This document shows, piece after piece, positions 1 through 7,141 of a stretch of DNA of 16,761 nucleotides. The position numbers and the translations under genes are program-made. The stretch is from Deltaproteobacteria bacterium (GTDB lineage Bacteria > Myxococcota > Myxococcia > Myxococcales > Myxococcaceae): positions 1 to 16,761 of the forward strand of contig VGRA01000004.1 of the NCBI GenBank assembly GCA_016875515.1, in the 5' to 3' direction. Under the pieces are notes generated by a model. That model had not been told where the DNA came from. It saw only the letters and a list, made by a program, of their open reading frames with translations, and did not search any database. Every line of letters starts with the position of its first letter. Within the stretch, counting starts at the first letter, position 1.

Positions 1-317
1 TCGGCCGGGACTTCACCGCGGGCCACCGCGTGGGGCGCGGGCACCAGCACGGGCCCCGCGGCCTCGGCCTCGCGCGCAGGGGCCCCGCCCGGGCCCTGCA
101 GCGGGGCGGGCGCCGCGCGCGCCGGGGCGCGCAGTTCCTCCTCGTCCATCTTGTAGAACTCGCGCTCCACCATCACCCGGACGTCGTCCGTCTGGCGGCG
201 GAACTCCCGCATGAACTTGCCGATGGCGCGCGCCATCTCGGGCAGCCGGCTCGGGCCCAGCACGAGCAAGGCCGCCACGAGGATGAACACCATCTCGCCG
301 GCGCCGACGTTGAACAT
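1..317 (-). CDS. tatB: Sec-independent translocase protein TatB (partial, 3' end outside window)
   Basis: Small membrane subunit of the twin-arginine translocase, which with TatC recognises folded Tat substrates at the inner membrane. The frame begins at an ATG (317) and reads MFNVGAGEMVFILVAALLVL, a single N-terminal membrane helix. It is followed by the Tat hinge GPSRLPEMARAIGKF and a charged amphipathic helix with MREFRRQTDDVRVMVEREF. The GPxxLP hinge and the Glu in the first helix are TatA/TatB hallmarks; the acidic, longer second helix (VMVEREFYKMDEEE) favours TatB over TatA. From about residue 65 the tail becomes Pro/Ala-rich and is still open at base 1, so the protein is at least 105 residues long. 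It lies 19 bases downstream of an exported coiled-coil gene on the same strand and is probably cotranscribed with it. TatA is the main alternative identity. Confidence 0.85.
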   Translation of the reverse strand, partial: MFNVGAGEMVFILVAALLVLGPSRLPEMARAIGKFMREFRRQTDDVRVMVEREFYKMDEEELRAPARAAPAPLQGPGGAPAREAEAAGPVLVPAPHAVARGEVPA

Positions 318-336
318 GCGGGAGGGGACGCAGCGG

Positions 337-783
337 CTACTTGGAGGCCTTCTTCTCCTTGCCGCCCGTCTTACCCTTCTTTTCGGCCTTCTCCGCCTTC
401 TTGGCGTCCTTCTTTGCGTCCTTCTCGGCCTTCTTGCCGGCCTTCTTGTCCGCGGCGGCGGCCTTGGCCGCGTCTGCCTTGCGCTTGCCCTCCGCCTCTG
501 CCTTGGCCGCGTCCACCTCCGCCTGCCTGGCCGCGGCGGCCTCCGCCTCTGCCCGGGCTTTCGCCTCTGCCTCGGCGCGCACGCGCGCCTCCTCCTCCGC
601 CTTCAGCCGGGCCTCGGCGTCCTCCTTGTCCTTCCTGGTGATGGGCCGGCGGGAGCCCGCGGCAGACTCCGAGCGGATGGATGACTTCGGGGCGGCGATG
701 TCTGCCTGCACCTCGTCGTCCGCGAAAGCGGGGGCGGCGAGGAGCAGTGCGGCAGAGAGGGCGGAAAGAGGCAGTGCGCGCAT
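337..783 (-). CDS. Exported Ala/Lys/Glu-rich coiled-coil protein of unknown function
   Basis: A 148-residue protein that I do not recognise as a named family. The first 21 residues (MRALPLSALSAALLLAAPAFA) form a clear Sec signal peptide with an AFA cleavage site before DDEVQ. Residues 22-50 are polar. From about residue 51 to the end the composition is almost only Ala, Lys, Glu, Asp and Arg in short repeats such as AEAEAKARAEAEAAAARQAE and KKAEKDAKKDAKKAEKAEKK. This resembles the long helix of TolA or histone-H1-like tails and should form an extended, C-terminally very basic coiled coil in the periplasm. The start is the ATG at 783 because it opens directly into the signal peptide. The gene sits between an MFS transporter (36 bases upstream) and tatB (19 bases downstream), all on the minus strand. 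The simple composition makes homology searches unreliable; a periplasmic spacer or nucleic-acid/peptidoglycan-binding role is only a guess. Confidence 0.8.
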   Translation of the reverse strand: MRALPLSALSAALLLAAPAFADDEVQADIAAPKSSIRSESAAGSRRPITRKDKEDAEARLKAEEEARVRAEAEAKARAEAEAAAARQAEVDAAKAEAEGKRKADAAKAAAADKKAGKKAEKDAKKDAKKAEKAEKKGKTGGKEKKASK

Positions 784-819
784 TGTGAGAGGGGGTCTAA
801 CCCAGCCCCGGGCAGCCGT

Positions 820-2052
820 TCAATGCGCAGCGGCCTGCGCGGAGGAAAGGCCGCGCTCCACCCGGGCAACCAGCAGCGGCAGCCCCAGCGTCAGCGCAGC
901 GGAAAATGCCCCCACGCCCACCATGCCCACCAGCGCCCCGTCCGGGGTGGTGGAGAGGACGGCCGCGGACAGGATGCCGCCGGCGGCAGAGGCGGCGTGC
1001 TGGACCGCGGACTGGATGGACTGGAAGGCGGCCCGCTCGGCCGGCCGGGGAACCTTCGAGGCGAGCGTGCCGTGCGCCACGTTGCGGAAGGCGAGCGCCC
1101 ACAGGAAGGAGACGAACAGCACCTGCGGGGGGAGGGCCCTCACCGGGAAGATGACGAACAGCCCCAGGGCAGCTGCCAGCACCGGGGAGGCGTACGTCAT
1201 CACGCGCAGGGAGCCGGCCCGGTCCACCCACCGCCCGGCCAGGCGCAGCACCAGGAACGTCCCCACACCGGAGGCCGCGTACAGCAGCTTGAAGTGCGCA
1301 GCGGGCACGTCGAGGTTGCCCGTCAGGTACGCGGGCAGGTTGGGGATGACGGAGAAGCCCGCCAGCATGACCGTGGCCGTCATGGCCCAGCTCCAGCGCA
1401 CCAGCGGCCGGGCGGCCAGCTGCCGCACGCTGGCCAGCGCCGGGGGACGCGGTCCGCCCTCCAGGTGGCTGCGCAAGGGGGGCAGCACCGCCCAGGTGGC
1501 GGCGGTGACGGCCAGCCCCAGCGCCCCCAGCCCCACGAAGGGAGCCCGCCACCCGCCCCACTCCGCCGCGAGCAGCCCCGCGGGGATGCCCAGCACCGAC
1601 GCCACCGAGAATGCGCTCATCACCACGCCCATGGCCCTGCCCCGGCGGGACTCCGGCACCGCGTCCGCCACGATGGCGTAGGACAGGGACGTGGCCGGCC
1701 CGCCGAACAGCCCGGCGAGCACCCGCGTGGCCAGCAGCGAGCCCAGGCCACTTGCCACGCCCCCCAGCAGCGTGGCGGCGGCCAGCCCCAGCATGCAGAG
1801 GGCAAGCGCCGAGCGGCGGTCGAAGCGGTCCAGCACCACCGCCCCCACCAGCCCCGCCACGGAGGCGGCGGCGGTGTAGCTGGCGGAGACGTACCCCAGC
1901 TGGCTGGGCGGGATGCCCAGCCCCGGGGCGAAGAAGGGCCCCAGCGGCGTCACCATCACGAAGTCCAGGACGTTGATGAACTGGACCGCCGCCACGGCGA
2001 GGACGATGCCGGCCTCGCGCCGGCCGGGTTCCGCCTGGGGAGGGGTGTCCAC
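820..2052 (-). CDS. Major facilitator superfamily (DHA1-type) transporter
   Basis: A 410-residue inner-membrane transporter with about 12 hydrophobic helices, the normal size for a drug:H+ antiporter-1 type MFS protein. The loop after the second helix carries the MFS motif-A core LDRFDRRSAL. A second basic turn, ESRRGRAMGVV, follows the central helices, and the cytoplasmic loop between the two halves (around PPLRSHLEGG) is short. The proline-rich fifth-helix region with SVLGIPAGLLAAEWGGWRAPF matches motif C of exporters, so outward transport of a drug, sugar or metabolite by proton antiport is likely; the substrate cannot be read from sequence. The frame opens with GTG at 2052; no strong ribosome binding site is visible. 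It lies 34 bases downstream of the M15 peptidase gene and 36 bases upstream of the coiled-coil/tatB pair, all on the same strand. Confidence 0.88.
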   Translation of the reverse strand: MDTPPQAEPGRREAGIVLAVAAVQFINVLDFVMVTPLGPFFAPGLGIPPSQLGYVSASYTAAASVAGLVGAVVLDRFDRRSALALCMLGLAAATLLGGVASGLGSLLATRVLAGLFGGPATSLSYAIVADAVPESRRGRAMGVVMSAFSVASVLGIPAGLLAAEWGGWRAPFVGLGALGLAVTAATWAVLPPLRSHLEGGPRPPALASVRQLAARPLVRWSWAMTATVMLAGFSVIPNLPAYLTGNLDVPAAHFKLLYAASGVGTFLVLRLAGRWVDRAGSLRVMTYASPVLAAALGLFVIFPVRALPPQVLFVSFLWALAFRNVAHGTLASKVPRPAERAAFQSIQSAVQHAASAAGGILSAAVLSTTPDGALVGMVGVGAFSAALTLGLPLLVARVERGLSSAQAAAH

Positions 2053-2086
2053 GGGGACGGCACCCTACCGTCCCGGGCCCCGGCCG

Positions 2087-2533
2087 TCAGCGCTTGTACG
2101 TCCAGTGCCAGGGCTCGCCGCGCACGTCGTTGTAGAAGCCGAAGCGCGCCGCGTTCTGCTTCAGCCAGCGGACGTTGCGCCGGCCGTCGCCGCCGGTGTT
2201 GCCCAGGTCCACCGACAGCCCCATCTGGTGGTTGGAGTAGCCGGGGCGCGCCGCCTTGTTCCCGCGGCCGGAGCGGTAGAGAGCGTACAGGCGGACCTGC
2301 TCTGCATGGGTCCGGAAGGCGCTGGAAACGCCCAGGTGGACGCCGGCGCGGCGGGCCGCTTCCATGATGGCGAGGAACTGCGGGGCGGCGCTGACGGGCT
2401 TGGGTGGCTCCTGCGTGCAGCGAGGGGGGCTGACACTGGGGTTGTCGTTCTCACGCCGTGAGAAGTTGCGCCGAAAAGCACCGCGGCGCGCCCCCGGGTG
2501 GGAAGCGCGCCGCGCGTTGCTGCCGTCCTTCAC
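2087..2533 (-). CDS. M15B-type D-alanyl-D-alanine carboxypeptidase / VanY-like peptidase (start uncertain)
   Basis: Zinc peptidase of the M15B (VanY, LAS) family, which trims peptidoglycan stem peptides. The core is recognisable from about residue 52 (PQFLAIMEAARRAGVHLGVS). It continues with SAFRTHAEQVRLYALY, the zinc motif YSNHQMGLSVDL (His102, Asp109) and GEPWHWTY, which supplies the catalytic Glu140 and the third ligand His143. The protein is short and no signal peptide can be seen. The only start codons in frame are GTG at 2533 and ATG at 2365 (residue 57). The GTG gives a 148-residue protein whose first ~30 codons run through a GC hairpin that looks like the terminator of the upstream gene. 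The ATG cuts into the conserved helix FLAIMEAA. Either the gene is read from the GTG by readthrough, or the 5' end has been lost and this is a remnant. Function is confident; intactness is not. Confidence 0.72.
   Translation of the reverse strand: MKDGSNARRASHPGARRGAFRRNFSRRENDNPSVSPPRCTQEPPKPVSAAPQFLAIMEAARRAGVHLGVSSAFRTHAEQVRLYALYRSGRGNKAARPGYSNHQMGLSVDLGNTGGDGRRNVRWLKQNAARFGFYNDVRGEPWHWTYKR
2474..2514 (-). terminator. Rho-independent terminator after the transglutaminase-like gene
   Basis: On the minus strand a perfect 10-bp GC stem, CGCGGCGCGC (2514-2505) pairing with GCGCGCCGCG (2491-2482), encloses a 13-base loop. Four bases later comes a TTTT run (2477-2474). It begins 30 bases after the stop codon of the 622-residue gene (2544), the right position for its terminator. 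It lies inside the apparent N-terminal coding part of the M15 peptidase gene, which is unusual. Confidence 0.6.
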
Positions 2534-2543
2534 CTCGAGGCGG

Positions 2544-4412
2544 CTATTCCTCGATGGACTTCAGATACAGCTCCTTCACCAGCGCCGGGTCCACGAACGG
2601 GTTGCGCTCGTTGCGGCCCGTGAAGGGGGCCTCGCGCGCCGGGCCCCAGAGGAAGTCCGGGTTGGTGGAGTTGGCGCCCCACCCGGAGTTCACGATCTTT
2701 CCGTTCTTCTCCTCCACCCAGTACTGGTAGCGCTCCTTGGTGCCGGTGCCGCCCAGCTCCACCTCGCGCTCCACGTAGGTGATCTTCCCGTCGCCGGCGG
2801 GGCCGTTGATGCCCACGAGCTTCTCCGCGGCCCAGGACGGCTTGGTGGTGGTCTCCTTGTCCTCGCACTTCCAGAAGTTGTAGTTCCAGACGTGGTCGCC
2901 GGAGTCCTTGTCCATCACCGCGGGCATGCCGGTCTTCAGCCAGTCCTTGATGGTGTTGTGGAACAGCCCCGCGTCGTCCCGCTTGTCCTCGCGGTTGATG
3001 GTGGCCAGCTCCTCCGCCTTCAGCGTCTTGAGCTCGCCGGAGGCGGTGCGGATGGTGAGCTCCGCCGGGAAGCCGGAGGAGATCTCCACGCGGTCCTTGT
3101 TGCGCCGCATCCCGGGCTGCCACAGCTCGAACGAGGTCTCGATGCGCCCCTGCAGCGTGGTGCCGTTCTTCAGCTTCACCACGTCGTACTCGGCGTCGTA
3201 GCGCTCGCCGGCCCACTTGGTCTGGGTGGACTGGCTGTCCGCGATGACCGTCAGCAGCCCCTTGATGTCCTGGGCGGTGAAGGTGACGCCGTTGAGGGTG
3301 ACGTCCTTCTTGGGCTCCTTGAACAGGTTGCCGGCGAGCGCCACCTTGTCGCAGCTGCCCCACCATCCCACGCTCATGGAGCCGTCCATCTTGCCGTCCG
3401 TGCCGAACTGGCCGTGACCGTCCAGGAAGTCCCACGCCACGTCCGCGTCGATCTTCCCGTTGCCGTTGAAGTCCACGCCCGTGGTCCGCTCGGCATCCTT
3501 TTCCGACAGGTTGCTGTCCGGGATGTAGTGGCCGGTCTTCTGCGCGTCGTTGTACCGGACCTTGCCCTTCATGATGTCCGAGCGCTCGAGCATCCAGTTG
3601 AGGCTGGCCTGGCGTTCGAAGGAGAGCGCGCCGGTGGGCTTGCCCTTGGCCTTCAGGAACTGGTCGAACTTCTCCAGGGCGCCGCCGGTGGCCCACAGGT
3701 TGGTGGAGGCAGACCCGTTGACGTCACCGTTGTTGCCGGCCATGGGCCAGTAGGTGGTGGTCCACGGATTGTGGTTGGCCTTGACCGTGTACGCCTCCGG
3801 GTCGTCCCCGAGCAGCATCTCCACGCCGGCCTTCACGCCGTCCTTGTCGCCGTCCGCGGTCACCACGCCGTTGAAGCCCGTGGACTCCAGCACCCGGCCG
3901 AACGCCTCGGCGATGGTCTTCTTCTTCGCGTCGGACTCGCTGTAGGTGAGCGACTTGAACTTGCTCGCGTAGGCCTGGAAGAACTCCATCACGCGGTTGG
4001 CCTTGTCCGCGTCCGTGAGGCCCGGCTTGCCGGTGAGCTCGCCCGCCAGCGCCTCCACGTCCGTCTTGAACTTGGCCGGCAGCACCGCCGCGTCCGCCAC
4101 CTGCGAGAGCGTGGCCGGGACCAGCGACCGCACCGGCTTCACCGGCGAGGTGGGCGTGGTGTTGGCCGGCGGCGTGGGGTTCACCGGGGCGGGGTTCACC
4201 ACCTGCACCGAGCCCAAGAACTTCGTCAGAGCCTCGCGGCTCTTCGCCGAGAACTTGGTCTGGAACTCGCTGGAGGTGAGCAGAGACTGCATCTCTGCCT
4301 TCTCCTCCGCCGTCACCCCGCCCGCCTTGGCCGTTCTGATGAGCTTGTTCACGTCCCTGATGCTGAGACCGAAGCTGACGAGCGAACGAGCGAGCGTGGT
4401 GATCTGACCCAT
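2544..4412 (-). CDS. Transglutaminase-elicitor-like protein with EF-hand-type calcium loops
   Basis: A 622-residue protein that resembles the oomycete transglutaminase elicitor family (GP42 type) and its bacterial relatives; these make gamma-glutamyl-lysine crosslinks. The centre carries SVGWWGSCDKVALAGNLF, with probable nucleophile Cys354, followed by DVTLNGVTFTAQDIKGLL. Downstream are LFHNTIKDW (His485) and PAVMDKDSGDHVWNYNFW (Asp501, Trp509), which fit a Cys-His-Asp triad in family order. A canonical EF-hand loop spans residues 187-198 (DGDKDGVKAGVE), and a dockerin-like loop starts at 314 (DFNGNGKID). Residues 1-70 are a helical region without a Sec signal, followed by a Pro/Thr-rich linker (73-95) that suggests a modular, perhaps non-classically exported protein. 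The ATG at 4412 is preferred over an open frame reaching 4607 because AGAGGAAA lies about 9 bases upstream. It is flanked by PBP1A upstream and a terminator downstream, so probably monocistronic. The family call is from memory of the motif; catalysis is inferred. Confidence 0.68.
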   Translation of the reverse strand: MGQITTLARSLVSFGLSIRDVNKLIRTAKAGGVTAEEKAEMQSLLTSSEFQTKFSAKSREALTKFLGSVQVVNPAPVNPTPPANTTPTSPVKPVRSLVPATLSQVADAAVLPAKFKTDVEALAGELTGKPGLTDADKANRVMEFFQAYASKFKSLTYSESDAKKKTIAEAFGRVLESTGFNGVVTADGDKDGVKAGVEMLLGDDPEAYTVKANHNPWTTTYWPMAGNNGDVNGSASTNLWATGGALEKFDQFLKAKGKPTGALSFERQASLNWMLERSDIMKGKVRYNDAQKTGHYIPDSNLSEKDAERTTGVDFNGNGKIDADVAWDFLDGHGQFGTDGKMDGSMSVGWWGSCDKVALAGNLFKEPKKDVTLNGVTFTAQDIKGLLTVIADSQSTQTKWAGERYDAEYDVVKLKNGTTLQGRIETSFELWQPGMRRNKDRVEISSGFPAELTIRTASGELKTLKAEELATINREDKRDDAGLFHNTIKDWLKTGMPAVMDKDSGDHVWNYNFWKCEDKETTTKPSWAAEKLVGINGPAGDGKITYVEREVELGGTGTKERYQYWVEEKNGKIVNSGWGANSTNPDFLWGPAREAPFTGRNERNPFVDPALVKELYLKSIEE

Positions 4413-4484
4413 GGACCTGTTTCCTCTTGGTGAAAGGGGGGACGGCAAAAGGTTGTCGCGCAGCCGATCTACCTGTTCCCCCGC

Positions 4485-4503
4485 AAAATCGCCAAATCGA
4501 TTT
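4485..4503. promoter_or_regulatory. AT-rich repeat in the upstream region of the transglutaminase-like gene
   Basis: The 113-base gap between PBP1A (stop at 4526) and the transglutaminase-like start (4412) holds a markedly AT-rich patch. It contains two direct copies of AAATCG (within 4485-4491 and at 4494-4499), and the second is part of the perfect 10-bp palindrome AAATCGATTT (4494-4503). In such GC-rich DNA this stands out and could be a regulator site or promoter element about 75-90 bases ahead of the start codon. No convincing -35/-10 pair could be fixed. Confidence 0.3.
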
Positions 4504-4525
4504 ACACACCTTGTCCTACAGGGGA

Positions 4526-7141
4526 CTACTCCATCATGAACTGGTTGGAGTCCACGGTGCCCTTCTCGGCCTGCTGCTCCTCGGGCTCCGTGCCCTTCTT
4601 GAACCACATGAGGCTGGCCCCCTTGCTGCCGTCACTCGCGAGCTTGCCGGTCTTCGTATCAATCTTCTTCATGATCAGGTCCGCGCCGGGCGGCGGTTTG
4701 AACTCCCCCTGCGGGCGGCCCTCCAGGGCGCGCTGCATGTAGGCCAGCCAGATGGGGAGCGCGGCGCGGCCGCCGGTCTCGTACTTGCCAAGCGGGTGGG
4801 GGTTGAGGTCGTACCCCACCCAGGTGACCGCCACGAGGTCCTTCGTGAAGGCGGCGAACCAGGCGTCGAACGCGTCGTTGGTGGTGCCGGTCTTGCCCGC
4901 GGCGGGCTTGCCCAGCTTGAGCGCCGGGGCGCCGGTGCCGGCCTGCACCACCCCACGCAGCAGGTCCACGGTGATGAAGCCGGTCTCCGGGGACATGACG
5001 CGCGCGCCGGGCTGGAACAGCCGCGCGTAGCCGCCCCCCACCCGGTCCTGAAGGGACGCCCACGGGTCGTCGTAGGCGGTGTGGTCCTCCACGCGGCGGC
5101 CGAGCCGGTCTTCAATCTTCCGGACGAACCAGGTGGGGCGCTTGACCCCCATGCGCGCGAACGTGGCGTAGGCCCCGGTGAGCTCGAACGGGTAGACGCA
5201 GGAGCTGCCGAGGGCGGCGGAGAGGTCCGGGTTGAGGGGGGTGGAGAGCCCCAGCCGCTTCGCCCACTCGGCCATGCCCGCGGTGCCCACCTCGTTGAAG
5301 GTCTTCACCGCCGGGATGTTCATGGAGTTGACGAGCGCGGTGCGCAGCAGCACGTCCCCCACGAAGTCCTCGGAGTAGTTTCCCGGCTTCCAGCGCACCT
5401 GGTTCTCCGGGTCGTCGAAGACGATGGGGCTGTCCACGATGACGGTGGCCTCCGTGCGGCGCTCCCCCTCCAGCTTCCCCCAGCCCTCCAGGGCCGCGGA
5501 GTAGACGAAGGGCTTGAAGCTGGAACCGGGCTGCCGGCACGCCTGGAAGGCGCGGTTGAACTCGTTGGCGTCGAAGTCGTAGCCGCCCACCATGGCCACC
5601 AGGTACTGCCGGTGGGGATCAATGGAGACGAGCGCGCTCTGCGGCTCCGGCTCCTGCTCCAGGCGCAAGAGGGGCAGCCCCTCCGGCAGGGACTTCTCCA
5701 GCTTGCCGTCCCAGCTCTCGCGGTCGTCGGTCAGCCCCTTCGGCTCCGCCACCGCGCGCACCATCACCACGTCCCCCGCCGCCACCACCTTGCGCGCGTC
5801 GTTCACCAGGGAGGACGGGTAGTAGGCCTCGGGGTTGATTTTGCGCGCCCAGCGCATGCCCAGCAGCGGCAGGTACGCCTTCTTGCGCCCCACGGCCACC
5901 TTCGCCCCCTGCGCGTCCACCGCCGTCACCAGCGCCGCGTAGACGGCCCCCGGCTGCAGCGGCTCCTCCCCCACCGCGGCGTGGGCCTTCTTGAGGAAGG
6001 CCTCGCGCTCGGCGTCCGCGGCCAGCTGCAGCACCGGCCCCCGGAACCCCTGCCGCTTGTCCAGCTGCAACAGCCCGTGCATCACCGCGTCCTGGGCGGC
6101 GCGCTGCTTCTCGCTGTCCATGGTGGTGAAGACCTTCAGCCCCTTGTCCAGCAGCGTGGGGTTGCCGTAGCGCTCCACCAGGTGCTTGCGCACCTCCTCG
6201 GCGAAGTAGGGGGCGAACCCGTGGAAGACGTCCTCCACCGGGAAGGCCTTCACCTCCGCGCGCAGCGCCTCGTCGTACTCGGCGCGCGTCACCATGCCCT
6301 CCTCCAGCATGCGGCGGAGCACGTAGGCGCGGCGCTTCTTCGCCGCCTCGGGGCGGACGAACGGCGAGTACCGGGATGGGGCCTGCGGCAGCCCGGCAAT
6401 GAGCGCCATCTCCGCCAGGGACAGGTCCTTCACGTCCTTGCGGAAGTAGTTCTCCGCCGCGCTCTGCACCCCGTAGCTGTGGTGCCCCAGGTACACGTTG
6501 TTCAGGTACAGGTAGAGGATCTCCTCCTTGGTGAGCGCCTGCTCCAGCCGCCACGCCAGGATGGCCTCGCGGATCTTCCGCTTGAGGGTCTTCTCGGTGG
6601 CGCTCTTGTACCCCTCGCGCGAGATGAGGATGGCCTTGGCCGTCTGCTGCGTCAGCGTGGAGCCGCCCTGCGTGCTGCTGCTGCCGGACAGCTTCTTGCG
6701 CGCCGTGTACCAGGCGGCGCGCGCCGTCCCCAGCACGTCCACGCCGAAGTGGTCGAAGAAGCTGGAGTCCTCGGAGGCGATGAAGGCCTGCACGAGCCGC
6801 TTGGGGATGCGCTCGTAGGGCACCACCTTGCGACGCTCGTTGTAGAACTCCGCGGCCAGCACCTGGTCGTCCGTGTACAGCTCGCTCAGGATGGGCGGGA
6901 AGTACTCGTCCACCTTCGGCACGGAGGGGAGCCCGTCCCCGTACGTCTTGAGCGCCCAGGCCACCGCGCCCACCGCCCCCGCCCCGCCCAGGAACACGAG
7001 GAACAGCCCCGCGAGCAGCAGCTTCACCCACCACTTGCGCGGCGGGCGCTTCTGCAGCTGCAGCCGCGCCTGCCCCTCCGGGAGCGGCTCCGCCGGCTCC
7101 TCGGTGATTTCAATCTCCGGCCCGTCGCCGTGCTTGCTCAT
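4526..7141 (-). CDS. mrcA: Penicillin-binding protein 1A (bifunctional glycosyltransferase/transpeptidase)
   Basis: Class A PBP of 871 residues that polymerises lipid II into glycan strands and crosslinks them at the inner membrane. Residues 1-36 are cytoplasmic, with a basic KRPPRK patch before the single membrane anchor (about 37-60). The GT51 domain follows: ASEDSSFFDHFG with catalytic Glu124, then GGSTLTQQTAKAIL (159-172), RKIREAILAWRLE and LNNVYLGHHSYG. An OB-like insert (about 335-495) is of the PBP1a type. The transpeptidase has all three motifs: SSFK (Ser540, Lys543), SMN (606-608) and KTGT (750-753). Length and insert fit Gram-negative PBP1A. The start ATG at 7141 overlaps the stop of the upstream rluC-like gene by four bases (ATGA), with GGAG five bases before it, so translation is coupled. 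Downstream is the transglutaminase-like gene after a 113-base gap. The symbol mrcA follows Gram-negative usage; ponA is the synonym. Confidence 0.95.
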   Translation of the reverse strand: MSKHGDGPEIEITEEPAEPLPEGQARLQLQKRPPRKWWVKLLLAGLFLVFLGGAGAVGAVAWALKTYGDGLPSVPKVDEYFPPILSELYTDDQVLAAEFYNERRKVVPYERIPKRLVQAFIASEDSSFFDHFGVDVLGTARAAWYTARKKLSGSSSTQGGSTLTQQTAKAILISREGYKSATEKTLKRKIREAILAWRLEQALTKEEILYLYLNNVYLGHHSYGVQSAAENYFRKDVKDLSLAEMALIAGLPQAPSRYSPFVRPEAAKKRRAYVLRRMLEEGMVTRAEYDEALRAEVKAFPVEDVFHGFAPYFAEEVRKHLVERYGNPTLLDKGLKVFTTMDSEKQRAAQDAVMHGLLQLDKRQGFRGPVLQLAADAEREAFLKKAHAAVGEEPLQPGAVYAALVTAVDAQGAKVAVGRKKAYLPLLGMRWARKINPEAYYPSSLVNDARKVVAAGDVVMVRAVAEPKGLTDDRESWDGKLEKSLPEGLPLLRLEQEPEPQSALVSIDPHRQYLVAMVGGYDFDANEFNRAFQACRQPGSSFKPFVYSAALEGWGKLEGERRTEATVIVDSPIVFDDPENQVRWKPGNYSEDFVGDVLLRTALVNSMNIPAVKTFNEVGTAGMAEWAKRLGLSTPLNPDLSAALGSSCVYPFELTGAYATFARMGVKRPTWFVRKIEDRLGRRVEDHTAYDDPWASLQDRVGGGYARLFQPGARVMSPETGFITVDLLRGVVQAGTGAPALKLGKPAAGKTGTTNDAFDAWFAAFTKDLVAVTWVGYDLNPHPLGKYETGGRAALPIWLAYMQRALEGRPQGEFKPPPGADLIMKKIDTKTGKLASDGSKGASLMWFKKGTEPEEQQAEKGTVDSNQFMME

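Noticed and set aside
784-819. GGGTCTAACCC inverted repeat as a terminator between the MFS and coiled-coil genes
   Set aside because: The stem is only four pairs with a three-base loop and there is no T-run.
2364-4433. A 689-codon plus-strand open frame
   Set aside because: Antisense shadow of the transglutaminase-like gene, with no recognisable motif and biased composition.
4485-4501. TTGGCGATTTTGC on the minus strand as a sigma-54 promoter
   Set aside because: The GG and GC elements are too close together for a -24/-12 promoter.
4413-4607. N-terminal extension of the transglutaminase-like protein up to 4607
   Set aside because: It overlaps the PBP1A C-terminus and lacks the good ribosome binding site found before the ATG at 4412; the text is not protein-like.
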